Shown: positions 36,800 to 46,856 of the stretch, one piece after another
Layout of the letters: each line of letters opens with the position of its first letter
Numbering within the stretch: the first letter of the stretch is position 1
Source of the DNA: Coleofasciculus sp040219735
GTDB lineage: Bacteria > Cyanobacteriota > Cyanobacteriia > Cyanobacteriales > Coleofasciculaceae
Assembly (NCBI GenBank): GCA_040219735.1
Contig: JAVJRX010000050.1
Direction: 5' to 3' (one strand)
Length of the DNA: 64,000 bases
Translations under genes and position numbers: made by a program
Notes under the pieces: generated by a model
Told to the model about the DNA's origin: nothing
Seen by the model: only the letters and a program-made list of their open reading frames with translations
The model's database searches: none

Positions 36800-38161
36800 A
36801 TGCCCCGTGTGCCCTATTCTGCTTATGGGATAGCCAATACATCCAACAAAGCTACCCTAGAAAGGGTTCTAATCCAGGGTGGCAAACTTGTGAGTATTGA
36901 ACGTAGACTGGTTAAGCATAGCCGCCTAATTGCGGCTTCTCCCATTTACTATGGCTGGGTAGTATTAATCGCTGGCACCTTGGGAATGCTGATGACAACA
37001 CCGGGTCAAACGGTGGGAGTTTCTGTGTTCCTTGACAAAATTATCGCTGAACTGGGTCTTTCTCGCTCAGTCGTTTCATTGCTATATATGCTGGGAACGT
37101 TGACAGGCTCGTTTTCTTTGCCGTTTATCGGACGGTTTATTGACCGCAAGGGACCACGAACAGCAGTGGCTGCGATCGCATCTCTATTTGCCCTAGCCTG
37201 TGTGGGGATGGGATTGGTGCAAGGTCTAGTTACTCTAGGATTAGGCTTTATCGCTATTCGCGGTTTAGGACAGGGTTCACTCGGATTAGTCAGTACCAAT
37301 GTGATCAATCTCTGGTTTGTTCGGCGTCGCGGTTTCGCCCTGAGTTTATCAGGAATTGGCTTTGCGATCGGGATTGGAGCTTTTCCCCTATTGATTGAGT
37401 TTCTGATTACTCAGTGGGGTTGGCGAGTCGCTTATATGATTCTCGGCGCACTTGTCGCCGTTACGATTCTCCCCATCGGTGCTCTTGTTTACCGCGAACA
37501 ACCGGAACGCTATGGTTTACAACCCGATGGCAGGGTAAAAGTCACTCAAACCCAACTATCGGAGGAAGTTAATTACACGCTAGACGCAGCAAGGCGTACC
37601 TTCACCTTTTGGTTGTTTTCTTTAGGGAATTTCTGCATAGCGGCATTAGGAACGGGATTAATTTTCCATCATTACTCGATTATGGCGGCTTCAGGTATCG
37701 ATCGCTCTGTTGCTGCGGTTGTATTTATTCCCTTTGGCTTGGTCACAGCCGCTTCCAATTTTATCACCGGAATCATGATGGATCGGGTTTCGCCGCGCTT
37801 TCTCCTCAGTGCCATGCTTGTGCTTTTATGCATTGCCTTATTGATGGCAGCACGAGTGACAGGTTCTGACTTGATGCTGGCTTACGGCAGTTTGCTGGGT
37901 TTAATGCAGGGGATGAATGGAGTTATTCAATCTGGAGTTTATGCCTATTATTTTGGGCGATCGCATCTGGGGTCGATTAGTGGTTTGGCAACGACTATCG
38001 CTGTCGCGGGTACGGCTTTTGGTCCGGTGTTATTTGCTCTTGGGTTTGAGCAATTTGGCAGTTATGCACCCGTTTTGGGATTAGCCATCGTAGTGCCTTT
38101 CGCGATCGCATTAACTGCACTTTGGGTTGAGATAGCACAGAAAACAAGTTCAGCCGCCTGA
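36800..38161 (+). CDS. MFS transporter (OFA/monocarboxylate-like)
   Basis: A 453-residue, 12-segment major facilitator protein. The first segments contain YYGWVVLIAGTLGML and the second a GRFIDRKGPRT loop, the MFS motif A. A YGWVVL start is typical of the oxalate/formate antiporter-like group. About 50 N-terminal residues before the first membrane segment are unusual, so the true start may lie later. The substrate is unknown. Confidence 0.82.
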   Translation: MPRVPYSAYGIANTSNKATLERVLIQGGKLVSIERRLVKHSRLIAASPIYYGWVVLIAGTLGMLMTTPGQTVGVSVFLDKIIAELGLSRSVVSLLYMLGTLTGSFSLPFIGRFIDRKGPRTAVAAIASLFALACVGMGLVQGLVTLGLGFIAIRGLGQGSLGLVSTNVINLWFVRRRGFALSLSGIGFAIGIGAFPLLIEFLITQWGWRVAYMILGALVAVTILPIGALVYREQPERYGLQPDGRVKVTQTQLSEEVNYTLDAARRTFTFWLFSLGNFCIAALGTGLIFHHYSIMAASGIDRSVAAVVFIPFGLVTAASNFITGIMMDRVSPRFLLSAMLVLLCIALLMAARVTGSDLMLAYGSLLGLMQGMNGVIQSGVYAYYFGRSHLGSISGLATTIAVAGTAFGPVLFALGFEQFGSYAPVLGLAIVVPFAIALTALWVEIAQKTSSAA

Positions 38162-38180
38162 AAAAAGTTAGAGTAAAAGT

Positions 38181-38215
38181 GGCTCTCCCGTACTTGTGGT
38201 GGAAAAGCCTATATT
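38181..38215 (+). mobile_element. Solo left end of the MITE-like element
   Basis: Thirty-five bases identical to 17579-17613, starting GGCTCTCCCGTAC. No right end (GTACGGGAGAGCC) follows nearby, so this is a remnant. Confidence 0.65.
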
Positions 38216-38289
38216 GATGAATTGACATTATTTGTATTCCTAAATAAAGGTTTACCCGAACCGGAAGTCAGCTAAGAATATAGCCCCGT

Positions 38290-39999
38290 TCAGCCGACAG
38301 AAGGAAAAGATTTGTCAGTTCCATCGTAACTATACTCTTGCTTTTCTCGAACTAAAGCCAAACCTTCTTGCAATGCAGTCAGGCGATCACCCATCCAGTG
38401 CTGTCCGGGAATTAAACCGGCAATACCTAAGGTTTCTAAGCGACGTTTTACTTTCCCGGTTGCGCCAACCACGATCACCTCTCGTCCGGCATCAATCGCC
38501 TCTTGAATGGCATTCTCGATTGCCAAAGAAGATGTTACTCCCAGGATAGGAACGTCACCTAAATCGACAATCAAAACATCATAGTTAGCAATCGCACTAT
38601 GTTCTCTGGAAATAGCTTTTGCCACACCAAAAATCATCGGACCACTCAGATGGAACAGTAAAACTCGCCCGTTCGCTAAATCTAAAAATTGCTTTTCTTC
38701 CTCGGTCAGGACAATTTGATCATCAGCGTCAGTAATTGCTTTAACCGAATCAGATTGAAGTTGCTCAAGACGTTCAATCGTCAAGATATTCGCGATGAAT
38801 ACCCCAACAGCTACAGCTACCATTAAATCTACAAACACCGTTAGCAGCACCACACTGTAGACAATTCCGGCTGCCTTCCAAGAGATTTTGTGAACCCGTT
38901 TGAGAAAGCCCCAATCAATAATATTGATTCCTACTTTTAAAACAATCCCAGCTAAGACAGCCAGGGGAATCACAGACGTTAAGGGAGCAGCCCACAATAC
39001 GACGATTAAAAGCACTAAAGCACGGCTAATACCCGATAATGCAGTGCGTCCACCGGCTTGGATATTAACTACAGTAGCCGTTGTCGCTCCAGAACCAGCA
39101 ATCCCACCAGATAAGCCAGTAATTAAATTAGCCACACCTTGACCAATTAATTCTTTGTTGGATTTGTGTGTGGTTCGAGTGAGACTGTCAGACACCAGGC
39201 AAGTTAACAGGCAATCGATGGAACCCACCATGCCCAACACCATTGCATTAACAAACATTAACCTCAAATTTGCCGGTGAAAAAGTAGGCATTTGGAATTG
39301 AGGCAAACCGGGAGTAATTTCTCCAATCGTGGCAATCGTGCGAATCTCAAAACCACTCAATAAAGTTAGAGAAATTGCCGTACCAATGACTAAAGCGACG
39401 AGTTGTGGTGGAACAACCTTTTTAAGTCGAGCAGGGTACAAGAAAAGAATGGCTAAGGTTATTGCCCCTAAAATAGTTTCCCAAGGATTGATATTAGCGA
39501 TTAAGGTCGGTAAATTCTGAATGACGCCAAGGACACCCCCTTTAGGAGTTTGTTGTCCTATAAAAGGAGCGATTTGCAGAAAAATTAGAATGACCCCAAT
39601 TCCCGTCATAAATCCGGAAATCACGTTATAGGGCAACATCGTAATATATCGCCCCAATCGCAATACCCCAAAGAGGATTTGAAAGACTCCTGCCATCATG
39701 ATGACGGTAAATGCCATTGCCAGACCAGTTTCAGCAGGATTATTAGCAGTTAGTTCGGCAATGACGGCGGTGACAATGACTGTCATGGGGCCTGTTGGCT
39801 CAGAAATTAGGCTCGGTGTACCGCCAAATAAAGCCGCAAAAAATCCGACTAATATTGCCCCCCATAAACCGGCAGAAGCACCGGCTCCAGAAGCGATACC
39901 AAACGCTAATGCCATCGGTAAGGCAACAACCGCCGCCGTTAACCCCCCAAGAATATCTCCTTGTACGTTACGGAAATGGATTTGATTGGTTATGTTCAC
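38290..39999 (-). CDS. bicA: BicA-type Na+-dependent bicarbonate transporter (SulP)
   Basis: BicA imports bicarbonate for the CO2-concentrating mechanism. The 569-residue product begins with MNITNQIHFRNVQGDI and ALPMALAFGIASGAGA, has SEPTGPMTVIVTAVIAEL, NIQAGGRTALSGI and NIIDWGFLKRVHK, and ends with a cytoplasmic STAS domain (LLFHLSGPMIFGVAKAISRE; VIVVGATGKVKRRLE). It strongly resembles the cyanobacterial BicA I know. Downstream lies a Usp gene and then a second SulP gene, all on the minus strand in the order SulP-Usp-BicA by transcription. Confidence 0.92.
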   Translation of the reverse strand: MNITNQIHFRNVQGDILGGLTAAVVALPMALAFGIASGAGASAGLWGAILVGFFAALFGGTPSLISEPTGPMTVIVTAVIAELTANNPAETGLAMAFTVIMMAGVFQILFGVLRLGRYITMLPYNVISGFMTGIGVILIFLQIAPFIGQQTPKGGVLGVIQNLPTLIANINPWETILGAITLAILFLYPARLKKVVPPQLVALVIGTAISLTLLSGFEIRTIATIGEITPGLPQFQMPTFSPANLRLMFVNAMVLGMVGSIDCLLTCLVSDSLTRTTHKSNKELIGQGVANLITGLSGGIAGSGATTATVVNIQAGGRTALSGISRALVLLIVVLWAAPLTSVIPLAVLAGIVLKVGINIIDWGFLKRVHKISWKAAGIVYSVVLLTVFVDLMVAVAVGVFIANILTIERLEQLQSDSVKAITDADDQIVLTEEEKQFLDLANGRVLLFHLSGPMIFGVAKAISREHSAIANYDVLIVDLGDVPILGVTSSLAIENAIQEAIDAGREVIVVGATGKVKRRLETLGIAGLIPGQHWMGDRLTALQEGLALVREKQEYSYDGTDKSFPSVG

Positions 40000-40048
40000 G
40001 AGAATTTTTCCTCCATTTAAAAATCAAGCTGAATTTATAGACGTTGAG

Positions 40049-40912
40049 TTAACGAAATAGCAATACAGGAATATTGCTACTTCTCAGCAGTTGGGCAGTG
40101 ATACTACCAATGACTAAATGCCGAATGCGGCTATGCCCGTAAGCGCCCATTAGTAAAAGACTGATATTTTGCTCGGTAACATAGTGAGCAATAGCTTTTT
40201 CTGGTTCACCTGCTATCAAGCTAAAAACTGGCTGAAATCCTCCTGTATACAACCATTCTTGAGCCTCATTCAGTGTGACCATTGCTGTTTGATCTGAGTT
40301 GCTTTTAGCCACCGTCAGCAGATGTATCTCTAAACTTTGAAAGACAGGAGAATCTCCTAAAAATTGCAGGATTTTTTTCCCACTTAGACTACCGTCATAG
40401 GCAACCAAAATGCGCTCAATCGGTTTAAATTCGCGGGGAGTAACTAAGCATGGCTTACTACTACTACGAATAATTCGATCTATATTGGCTCCTAAATGTC
40501 CCGATGCAAACTCTGCGGCTTCTCCCCGTTTACCTAAAACAATTAAGTCGGAATTTTCTTCAAATTCATGAAAGCAATCTACCAAAAATCCTATTTTGTT
40601 GGTTAAATTAAACTTTTCTACACCCTCAGCCTTGAGAAATTTAGCTGCATTTTGTAAAATCAACCTTGCCCGTTGATTATTCAGCTTTGCTTTTTCATGT
40701 TCTAAATTAACCAACTCATTCAGTAGTTGTTCTGAAGCACCAAGTCCAATACTACCGCTCAAGTTTCCAGTAGACGCTACTTTTTGACTGCGAATATCAG
40801 TAACAAATAAAACATTGATTTGGGCATTGAATTTGGTAGCAAACCAAGCTCCATATTTATAAACATTTTCAGCAAAAGATGAGCCATCGGTACAAAGCAA
40901 AATAGTTTTCAT
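40049..40912 (-). CDS. Two-domain universal stress protein
   Basis: A 287-residue protein of two Usp domains in tandem. The first opens TILLCTDGSSFAENVYKYG; the second opens RILVAYDGSLSGKKILQFL and ends with the ATP-binding type loop LMGAYGHSRIRHLVIGSITA. Usp proteins bind ATP and respond to stress. It lies between bicA and a second SulP gene with short gaps, suggesting an operon. Confidence 0.9.
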   Translation of the reverse strand: MKTILLCTDGSSFAENVYKYGAWFATKFNAQINVLFVTDIRSQKVASTGNLSGSIGLGASEQLLNELVNLEHEKAKLNNQRARLILQNAAKFLKAEGVEKFNLTNKIGFLVDCFHEFEENSDLIVLGKRGEAAEFASGHLGANIDRIIRSSSKPCLVTPREFKPIERILVAYDGSLSGKKILQFLGDSPVFQSLEIHLLTVAKSNSDQTAMVTLNEAQEWLYTGGFQPVFSLIAGEPEKAIAHYVTEQNISLLLMGAYGHSRIRHLVIGSITAQLLRSSNIPVLLFR

Positions 40913-40956
40913 TATGGTTTTATCCCCTAAAAGTAAGAGGGTTAAAAGGCAAAATT

Positions 40957-42429
40957 TTACTGTTTTTTCAGGGTATCGGAGTTTTGATAAATTCCCAATT
41001 TATTCAGCAAGGTAGCACTAGCGTCATTCAGTCCAATTAGCTCCACTTCTACTCCATTGCGGCGAAATTTAAGTACCGCTTTATCGAGTACCTCCACTGC
41101 CCCCTGATCCCACAGGTGAGCATAGGTTAAATCAATGGTGACGCGCTCGACTAGTTCTGTAAAATCAAAAGACTCTAGAAATTCATCTCTGGATAAAAAG
41201 AAAATTTGTCCAGCTACTTTATAAATGCAATGAGAGCCATCGTCACTCAGCACTTTATCCACAAAGACTAACTGGGCAATCTTGCGAGAGAAGAATACGG
41301 TACTCATGACGATACCTGTCACCACGCCGAGGGCAAAATTACGGGTGAAAATTGTCACAAACATCGTCGTTAACATAACAGCGGTTTCAGTGCGGGGGAT
41401 GCGCGGGATATTTTTGAAGGATGACCAGCGAAATGTACCGATTGACACCATGATCATCACGGCGACTAGAGTTGCCATCGGCATTTGCTTAACCCAATCT
41501 TGTAAAAACAATATGGCAACTAACAGGAAAACCCCAGACGCAAGAGTTGATAGTCTTCCCCGTCCGCCAGACTGCACATTAATCACCGATTGTCCAATCA
41601 TTCCACACCCCGCCATACCCCCAAAGAAGGCTGTAACCATATTGGCGATGCCTTGTCCTTTGGCTTCTTGGTTTTTATCACTGGGGGTATCGGTGAGTTC
41701 ATCCACCAGTGAAGCCGTGAGAAATGACGCCAACAAACCTACGATCGCTAAAGTCACCGAATAGGGCAAAATAATCCTGAGTGTCTCTAGAGTTAACGGG
41801 ACTTGGGGCAGGGCAAAACTGGGTAGCGCAGTGGGTAACTCTCCCATATCCCCAACCGTGGGAACATCGAGCTTTAGTGCGATCGCGGCTATCGTCATCA
41901 CCGCCAGTGCCACCAAGGGAGAAGGCACTGCTTTGGTAAAGCGAGGCAGAATGTAAATAATTGCCAAGGAAAGGATAGTCAGCACATATACAGTCGGCGG
42001 CACATTCGTCAGTTGGGGCAACTGGGCGAGGAAAATTAACACCGCCAACGCATTGATATAGCCAATCATCACCGCCCTAGGAATAAATCTCATTTGGCGG
42101 CTCAGTTTTACCACCCCAAACAGAACTTGAAAGACCCCTGTTAACAAGGTTGCCGCTAATAGATACTGCAAGCCATGATCTTTAACTAAATCAATCATCA
42201 GCAGCGCCATCGCTCCTGTGGCGGCAGAAATTGAACCGGGTCTACCTCCTAAAAACGCCGTCATGACCGCAATAATAAACGAGGCGTAAAGCCCGACTTT
42301 GGGATCTACCCCGGCAATGATCGAAAAGGCGATCGCTTCCGGAATCAGAGCAAGCCCCACAACTGCTCCTGCCATAATGTCGCGCTGAGTGTTAAAAAAC
42401 CACTCTCGCCTCAGAATTGCCCTGTTCAA
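40957..42429 (-). CDS. SulP family anion transporter with STAS domain
   Basis: The SulP family carries sulfate, bicarbonate or related anions. This product of about 490 residues has the SulP core (VVGLALIPEAIAFSIIAGVD, SAATGAMALLMIDLV, VINVQSGGRGRLS) and a C-terminal STAS domain (FTELVERVTIDLTYAHLWD). I chose TTG 42429 because AGGAGG lies 4 bases upstream and the protein then begins MNRAILRREWFF; ATG 42501 would add 24 residues. Substrate is unclear, but co-location with bicA suggests inorganic carbon. Confidence 0.85.
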   Translation of the reverse strand: MNRAILRREWFFNTQRDIMAGAVVGLALIPEAIAFSIIAGVDPKVGLYASFIIAVMTAFLGGRPGSISAATGAMALLMIDLVKDHGLQYLLAATLLTGVFQVLFGVVKLSRQMRFIPRAVMIGYINALAVLIFLAQLPQLTNVPPTVYVLTILSLAIIYILPRFTKAVPSPLVALAVMTIAAIALKLDVPTVGDMGELPTALPSFALPQVPLTLETLRIILPYSVTLAIVGLLASFLTASLVDELTDTPSDKNQEAKGQGIANMVTAFFGGMAGCGMIGQSVINVQSGGRGRLSTLASGVFLLVAILFLQDWVKQMPMATLVAVMIMVSIGTFRWSSFKNIPRIPRTETAVMLTTMFVTIFTRNFALGVVTGIVMSTVFFSRKIAQLVFVDKVLSDDGSHCIYKVAGQIFFLSRDEFLESFDFTELVERVTIDLTYAHLWDQGAVEVLDKAVLKFRRNGVEVELIGLNDASATLLNKLGIYQNSDTLKKQ

Positions 42430-43088
42430 GTTTCCTCCTAAATGTAGCTGTCCGAAAAAAAGCAAGACTCTTGACGCACTGCGTTTGGGCCCACCCATCA
42501 TGCGATCGCGAGAGAAACAAGTACGATAAGGAGAAAATAAGCTGTTGCTAGCGCTTTAATTTAGAGACTTAAAGAGCGCACTGCACTAGCTAAATGCTAT
42601 GTATTGGTGAAAACTCACAGCTTGCACCAGTGGCAACAATCCGCCAGTGGTTTTAACCACTGTCTCATAGCTTAAGTCGTCTAAAGACGACTGGATAAGA
42701 GTTTTAGTCTACTTAAGCCGTAACGCCGGAGCTTTAACTCTGGGCGGGTGAGAGCAGCTTCCTGAGAACGGTGCAAGAGCTCAGTTAACTCACTGACTGC
42801 AACGAGAACCAATCCAACTCAGACCAGCATTTACTCGCCAAGCTTTGTACTGGTGGATGAGAGCAACTTTTCGTCACAGTAAAACTTTAGTTCCACGCTA
42901 GGGTGGACAATTCCAAATACTTAGGGCTACTGAAGAACTCACTTTTTGCAGCATTACTTGCATCTGTTGCTGATGAATACCCACAAGGAAACTTATGGTT
43001 TGAAGTCAGCATATCACGACAAGTTTACAAGTTGCAATAAAAATATAATTTTCTCTTTGTCGCAGAAGTTGTGGGGCTTCTTGCGAAT
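42430..43088. repeat. Repeat-containing spacer
   Basis: A hairpin AGTCGTCT-AA-AGACGACT (42675-42692) sits in an intergenic repeat that starts near 42615. No gene was seen. Confidence 0.5.
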
Positions 43089-43307
43089 TCAGCTAAATCT
43101 CACCAACTCTAGCCACAATTGCCGCGATCGCATAAACTCTTCATCACTAACCACTCGAATCCCAGCTTGGCGCACAGATGCAAGATCGGGAGCGGGTAGA
43201 TCGGTCACTAGACCTGCACCTCCATCTACCCATAGGGCTGTCCACAGCGCATCAAGGAGCGATAAAAGCACCAAGAGCAGTCCGAGAATAAACAGTAGAA
43301 CGTTCAC
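43089..43307 (-). pseudogene. Deleted ion-channel-like gene
   Basis: The 72-residue frame starts with a membrane segment (MNVLLFILGLLLVLLSLLDA) followed by LWTALWVDGGAGLVT, a typical N-terminus of cyanobacterial ion-channel family proteins, and then jumps to RQAGIRVVSDEEF and SRQLWLELVRFS, which resemble their C-terminal part. The pore region is missing, so it is probably an internal deletion relic. Confidence 0.5.
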
Positions 43308-43467
43308 CGCAGTCTTAAATAATTCAACATTGAGATTCTGTACTGCGATATCTTTGCATGCAGAGCAGTTTACCGAACCTAACTAAAGGCATAAACTTAG
43401 AGGCTAGAGCCTTTGGGACGTAGTCTTTCCATGATTCTGGCTTCTGGATGTAACGGAGGTTACTGAT

Positions 43468-44424
43468 TTGAGTCGGACTGAAAAGCTCCAAACAGTATTG
43501 GTCATTACAGCTATCTTTATTGGGCTAGCGTTAGGCCAAATATCTTGGTTCTCTGAAAATGCCGTTCATTTAATTGTCCCGGCTCTGATGGTGATGCTCT
43601 ATGGAGTATTTCTGAATATTCCATTTAATCGCTTAGCGAATGCGTTTCAAAACTATAAAGTGACAGGGCTAAGTTTAGGAATAAACTTTCTCTGGACACC
43701 CGTTTTTGCTTGGGGACTTGGAGCAATTTTCTTAAGAGACACTCCCGATCTATGGGTAGGACTGATTATGCTGATGGTTACACCCTGTACAGATTGGTAT
43801 CTTATCTTTACTAGCCTTGCTCAAGGCGATGTTGCGCTTGCCACTGCTCTACTGCCCTGGAATCTGCTCTTGCAAGTCATTCTCTTACCCGTTTATCTCT
43901 TGATATTTACTGGAAGCCTGATAGATATTGATGCAGCGATTCTGCTTGAAAGTGTGGTGTTGGTTTTAGTTGTGCCGATGCTTTTGGCATTTATCTCAAA
44001 GCGTCTAATCAAACCGCAAAATCGTATTTTGCACCGCTTGATACTAAAAATTGCTGCTAATCAATGGCTATTTCTTTGTGTGGCGATCGCTGCCATGTTT
44101 GCCTCACAAGGAGAGATTTTGATTGAACAACCAGAGTTACTATTAAAAATGCTGCTCCCGGTCTTAATATTCTTCGTTATCAACTTCTGGCTAGGTCAAA
44201 TCATTGGGCGTTTAGCTCACTTTAGCTATGAAGAAGTGGCTTGCTTTAATTGCACAACCCTTGCCCGGAATTCACCCATTGCCTTAGCGATCGCCACTTC
44301 TACTTTTGGAGAACGTCCCTTAATTGCCCTTGCCTTAGTCATCGGACCTCTGATTGAACTCCCCGTGATGGTTTTAGTTTCTCAGTCATTACTGCGACTA
44401 CGTCATCAAAAGGGACGCTTTTAG
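43468..44424 (+). CDS. Bile acid:sodium / arsenite-type (ACR3-like) transporter
   Basis: A 318-residue, about 10-segment BART superfamily carrier. Signs are ALMVMLYGVFLNIPF, LMVTPCTDWYLIFTSLAQGD (the PCT Cys motif of the ACR3/arsenite group) and NCTTLARNSPIALAIATSTF. The start is a TTG at 43468 with GGAGG about 10 bases upstream. It could export arsenite or carry an organic anion; neighbouring arsenic genes are absent. Confidence 0.8.
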   Translation: MSRTEKLQTVLVITAIFIGLALGQISWFSENAVHLIVPALMVMLYGVFLNIPFNRLANAFQNYKVTGLSLGINFLWTPVFAWGLGAIFLRDTPDLWVGLIMLMVTPCTDWYLIFTSLAQGDVALATALLPWNLLLQVILLPVYLLIFTGSLIDIDAAILLESVVLVLVVPMLLAFISKRLIKPQNRILHRLILKIAANQWLFLCVAIAAMFASQGEILIEQPELLLKMLLPVLIFFVINFWLGQIIGRLAHFSYEEVACFNCTTLARNSPIALAIATSTFGERPLIALALVIGPLIELPVMVLVSQSLLRLRHQKGRF

Positions 44425-44584
44425 TTGCGAAATCCTCTTAACCTTGAAGTAGAATATAGGGTTTATAGTGGATTTAAAGGTTAAAACTAAGCGTCGAAGA
44501 CTAGGTAAATGTGTAGTTAAAAAAAAGATTAGTATTTTCACTTTTTTCTCAAGCCCTCACCGGACAAATTTAAACATTAGCTGC

Positions 44585-45469
44585 TCAGGGGCAACTGTCA
44601 TTGTTTTGGATACCTGATAACCTTGGGTAAGGTAAATTTTGGCGAGCAAAGGCTTGCTTGGCACGGCGAATCAGATCGGTTTTATAGATAAATTCATCGC
44701 GGGCATCCATTGGGTAAGACCGCAGCTTGAACTGAGTACCCCAGAGTTGTTCTTGCATAACAACTAAAATGGGGAGCTTTAGCTGCGTATATTTGCTACT
44801 GTAAGCTGCCTGGTACAGAATCTGGATGACTTGTTCAGCATCTACAGTATGAGCAAAATAAAAGTTAGTGAGAACCTGAGCTTCTAGCTGTCCGCTGTTG
44901 GCATTGGAGACAGCTTCAGTCCAGATTTTGTTGTGGGGAATAGAGACAATGTTGTCGTCAGGAGTCTGGATTCGAATTTCACGCAAACCATAGTCCACCA
45001 CTTCACCGTAATGATCTTCAATTTGAATGCGATCGCCCACTCGATAGGTAGCTTCAAACAGTGCAACTACTCCTGCAATAATTGAACTCACGTAATCCTT
45101 AAAAGCAAATCCTAGGGCAATAGCGATCGTGCCTGTCAATGCGAGGAGGTTCTCCTGAGACAAGTTCAGAAACAGATTCAGGAGATAGGAAACCGTTAGG
45201 ATCAAAATCAACCCTTTCAAAAAGGGCAAAGATTGTTTGATCAATAATCGAAAGCGGCGGGGAACTCGTTCTGAAATCCAGCTAGTGAGCGACTGAATGA
45301 CAAATATGCTCCCATAAGCGATCAAAATAACGACGAGAGAACGAAAAATTTTTTGCAGCGTAATATTAGCAAGAACTCGTTGCGGTAAAATTTCCGATGC
45401 CTCGATTTGTGCCAACAACGCCGGCATTGTCTGAACAAAACTGATCAATTCAAAACCCGATAAACTCAT
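44585..45469 (-). CDS. Small mechanosensitive channel (MscS family)
   Basis: A 294-residue MscS protein that opens under membrane tension to release solutes. It has membrane helices and the pore helix with ALTGTIAIALGFAFKDYVSS, followed by GVVALFEATYRVGDRIQIED and VVDYGLREIRIQT of the beta domain. It starts only 2 bases after the stop of the 45472 gene on the same strand, so the two are surely co-transcribed. Confidence 0.9.
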   Translation of the reverse strand: MSLSGFELISFVQTMPALLAQIEASEILPQRVLANITLQKIFRSLVVILIAYGSIFVIQSLTSWISERVPRRFRLLIKQSLPFLKGLILILTVSYLLNLFLNLSQENLLALTGTIAIALGFAFKDYVSSIIAGVVALFEATYRVGDRIQIEDHYGEVVDYGLREIRIQTPDDNIVSIPHNKIWTEAVSNANSGQLEAQVLTNFYFAHTVDAEQVIQILYQAAYSSKYTQLKLPILVVMQEQLWGTQFKLRSYPMDARDEFIYKTDLIRRAKQAFARQNLPYPRLSGIQNNDSCP

Positions 45470-45471
45470 GG

Positions 45472-46680
45472 TTAATCCTCGCCAACAAAAAAGTTATTAT
45501 TCGTCAATTCAATCTTCAGCTTGGCATAATGGGCAGCACGTACTGATAGCATGCCATTGCTGCTAGCTAGTACCCCGGCTCGCAATAACCCCTGAATCTG
45601 AGCTTGGATTTGGCTTTCTGCTTCACCCAAGCTCAGGGCAAGATGGGTATGGCTCATTTGCCCATGAATTAGCAACGAATGAAGTAAATAGCGGTCAATC
45701 CCCGTTAATGATGGCAAACTAGGCAATGTGGGTGTAGTTTGACGTAAGGTAAAACGGGTTTTGTTGGTTGTCGCTGTCTCGCTCAAGTTCAATTGAGATA
45801 AATTACCATCCTCTAGTTGATCGCGCTCGATTCGTAAGCTATTTAGCCATACGCCAACGGCAATACTACTGACACCAGAGGATTGACTGGCAAGAGTCCT
45901 CCAATATGCCTGACCAAGATTATCTTCTGAGTCTTCTATCGCCTCTGGTTCAACTATCGTTTTGGCAATCGGGTTTAACCAGGTTTGAATCATCGCTCCA
46001 TCTAGTTCCGGTAACGGTTTCACCTCGCTAAAATAGGCGCTAATCTGGCACACAAAATCCAGAAAATCCCAAGCCCAATGGTTACAGCCTATAACCCAAA
46101 AGCAATTGCGATTATGAATGATCATGTCTCGTAAGTATTCAATGCTATTCCAACCCCCAATACAGCGCAGAAAACATTGCTCCAGACAGGGAATCATCAC
46201 CAATGTTTTTCGATCATCCAGGGAGTCTGCCTCAAGTAGACCGTCAGTATCCTTAGGGTTTTTAACATCAATCTGTGGGTAGGCTTGCAGGGCTTGCTGA
46301 ATTTGTTGAGACATGATTAATGGATCATGAGGGCGCATTCGGTAAGGTAGAGGTGTGAATACCTCTACGGGGGGATTGTGCCAGGTTTGCAGACTATCGC
46401 TCAAAATTTTGGCAATTGGTTCTACGGGGCTGCCCAAAATGATCAAACTATTGGCGGCATCCAGGTGACGTTGCCAGTTTTCAACCCCATCGGTGATCGC
46501 CTCTTGCACTGTGGTTTGATAGACCTGACAACAGGGGAGTGCCTGGATTTTTTGCTCCAGTTGAGTCTGAATCCCATCGGGCAACTCAACCTCTTCATCC
46601 TCGATTGCTACTGCTGCTTGCGCCTGGGTAAACCACGACTGGAACTTTTGCCAAATTGAGTGAACTAAAGAATGAGTCAT
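45472..46680 (-). CDS. Degenerate P-loop-like protein with C-terminal winged helix
   Basis: I do not know this 402-residue family. Residues near 88-110 (SLIILGSPVEPIAKILSDSL) resemble a P-loop lacking the GKT. KTLVMIPCLEQCFLRCIGG resembles a Walker B strand, and NCFWVIGCNHWAWDFLDFV the next strand. The C-terminal 60 residues (HSLLIHGQMSHTHLALSLG to LLRAGVLASSNGMLSVRAAHYAKL, in two parts) look like a winged helix. It is co-transcribed with mscS, 2 bases apart, suggesting a regulator or partner of the channel (inference). Confidence 0.6.
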   Translation of the reverse strand: MTHSLVHSIWQKFQSWFTQAQAAVAIEDEEVELPDGIQTQLEQKIQALPCCQVYQTTVQEAITDGVENWQRHLDAANSLIILGSPVEPIAKILSDSLQTWHNPPVEVFTPLPYRMRPHDPLIMSQQIQQALQAYPQIDVKNPKDTDGLLEADSLDDRKTLVMIPCLEQCFLRCIGGWNSIEYLRDMIIHNRNCFWVIGCNHWAWDFLDFVCQISAYFSEVKPLPELDGAMIQTWLNPIAKTIVEPEAIEDSEDNLGQAYWRTLASQSSGVSSIAVGVWLNSLRIERDQLEDGNLSQLNLSETATTNKTRFTLRQTTPTLPSLPSLTGIDRYLLHSLLIHGQMSHTHLALSLGEAESQIQAQIQGLLRAGVLASSNGMLSVRAAHYAKLKIELTNNNFFVGED

Positions 46681-46856
46681 CAGGTTTCTCCAGATGATTC
46701 ATAAGAAGGCTGTTTCATTAACAATACTGCTATAAGTTTTTGAGAAGCTTTAATTAGTGTAAATTCAAAAGGCGGCGGCGGCAAGTTGGCATTTCAGATT
46801 TATGTCTTTTGCTAGATTCGGTAAATTGCGCTTCAGGCAAAAATACACCGGAATGA

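Noticed and set aside
41282..41764. 160-codon + frame within the second SulP gene
   Set aside because: Antisense to the conserved transmembrane and motif regions of a real gene.
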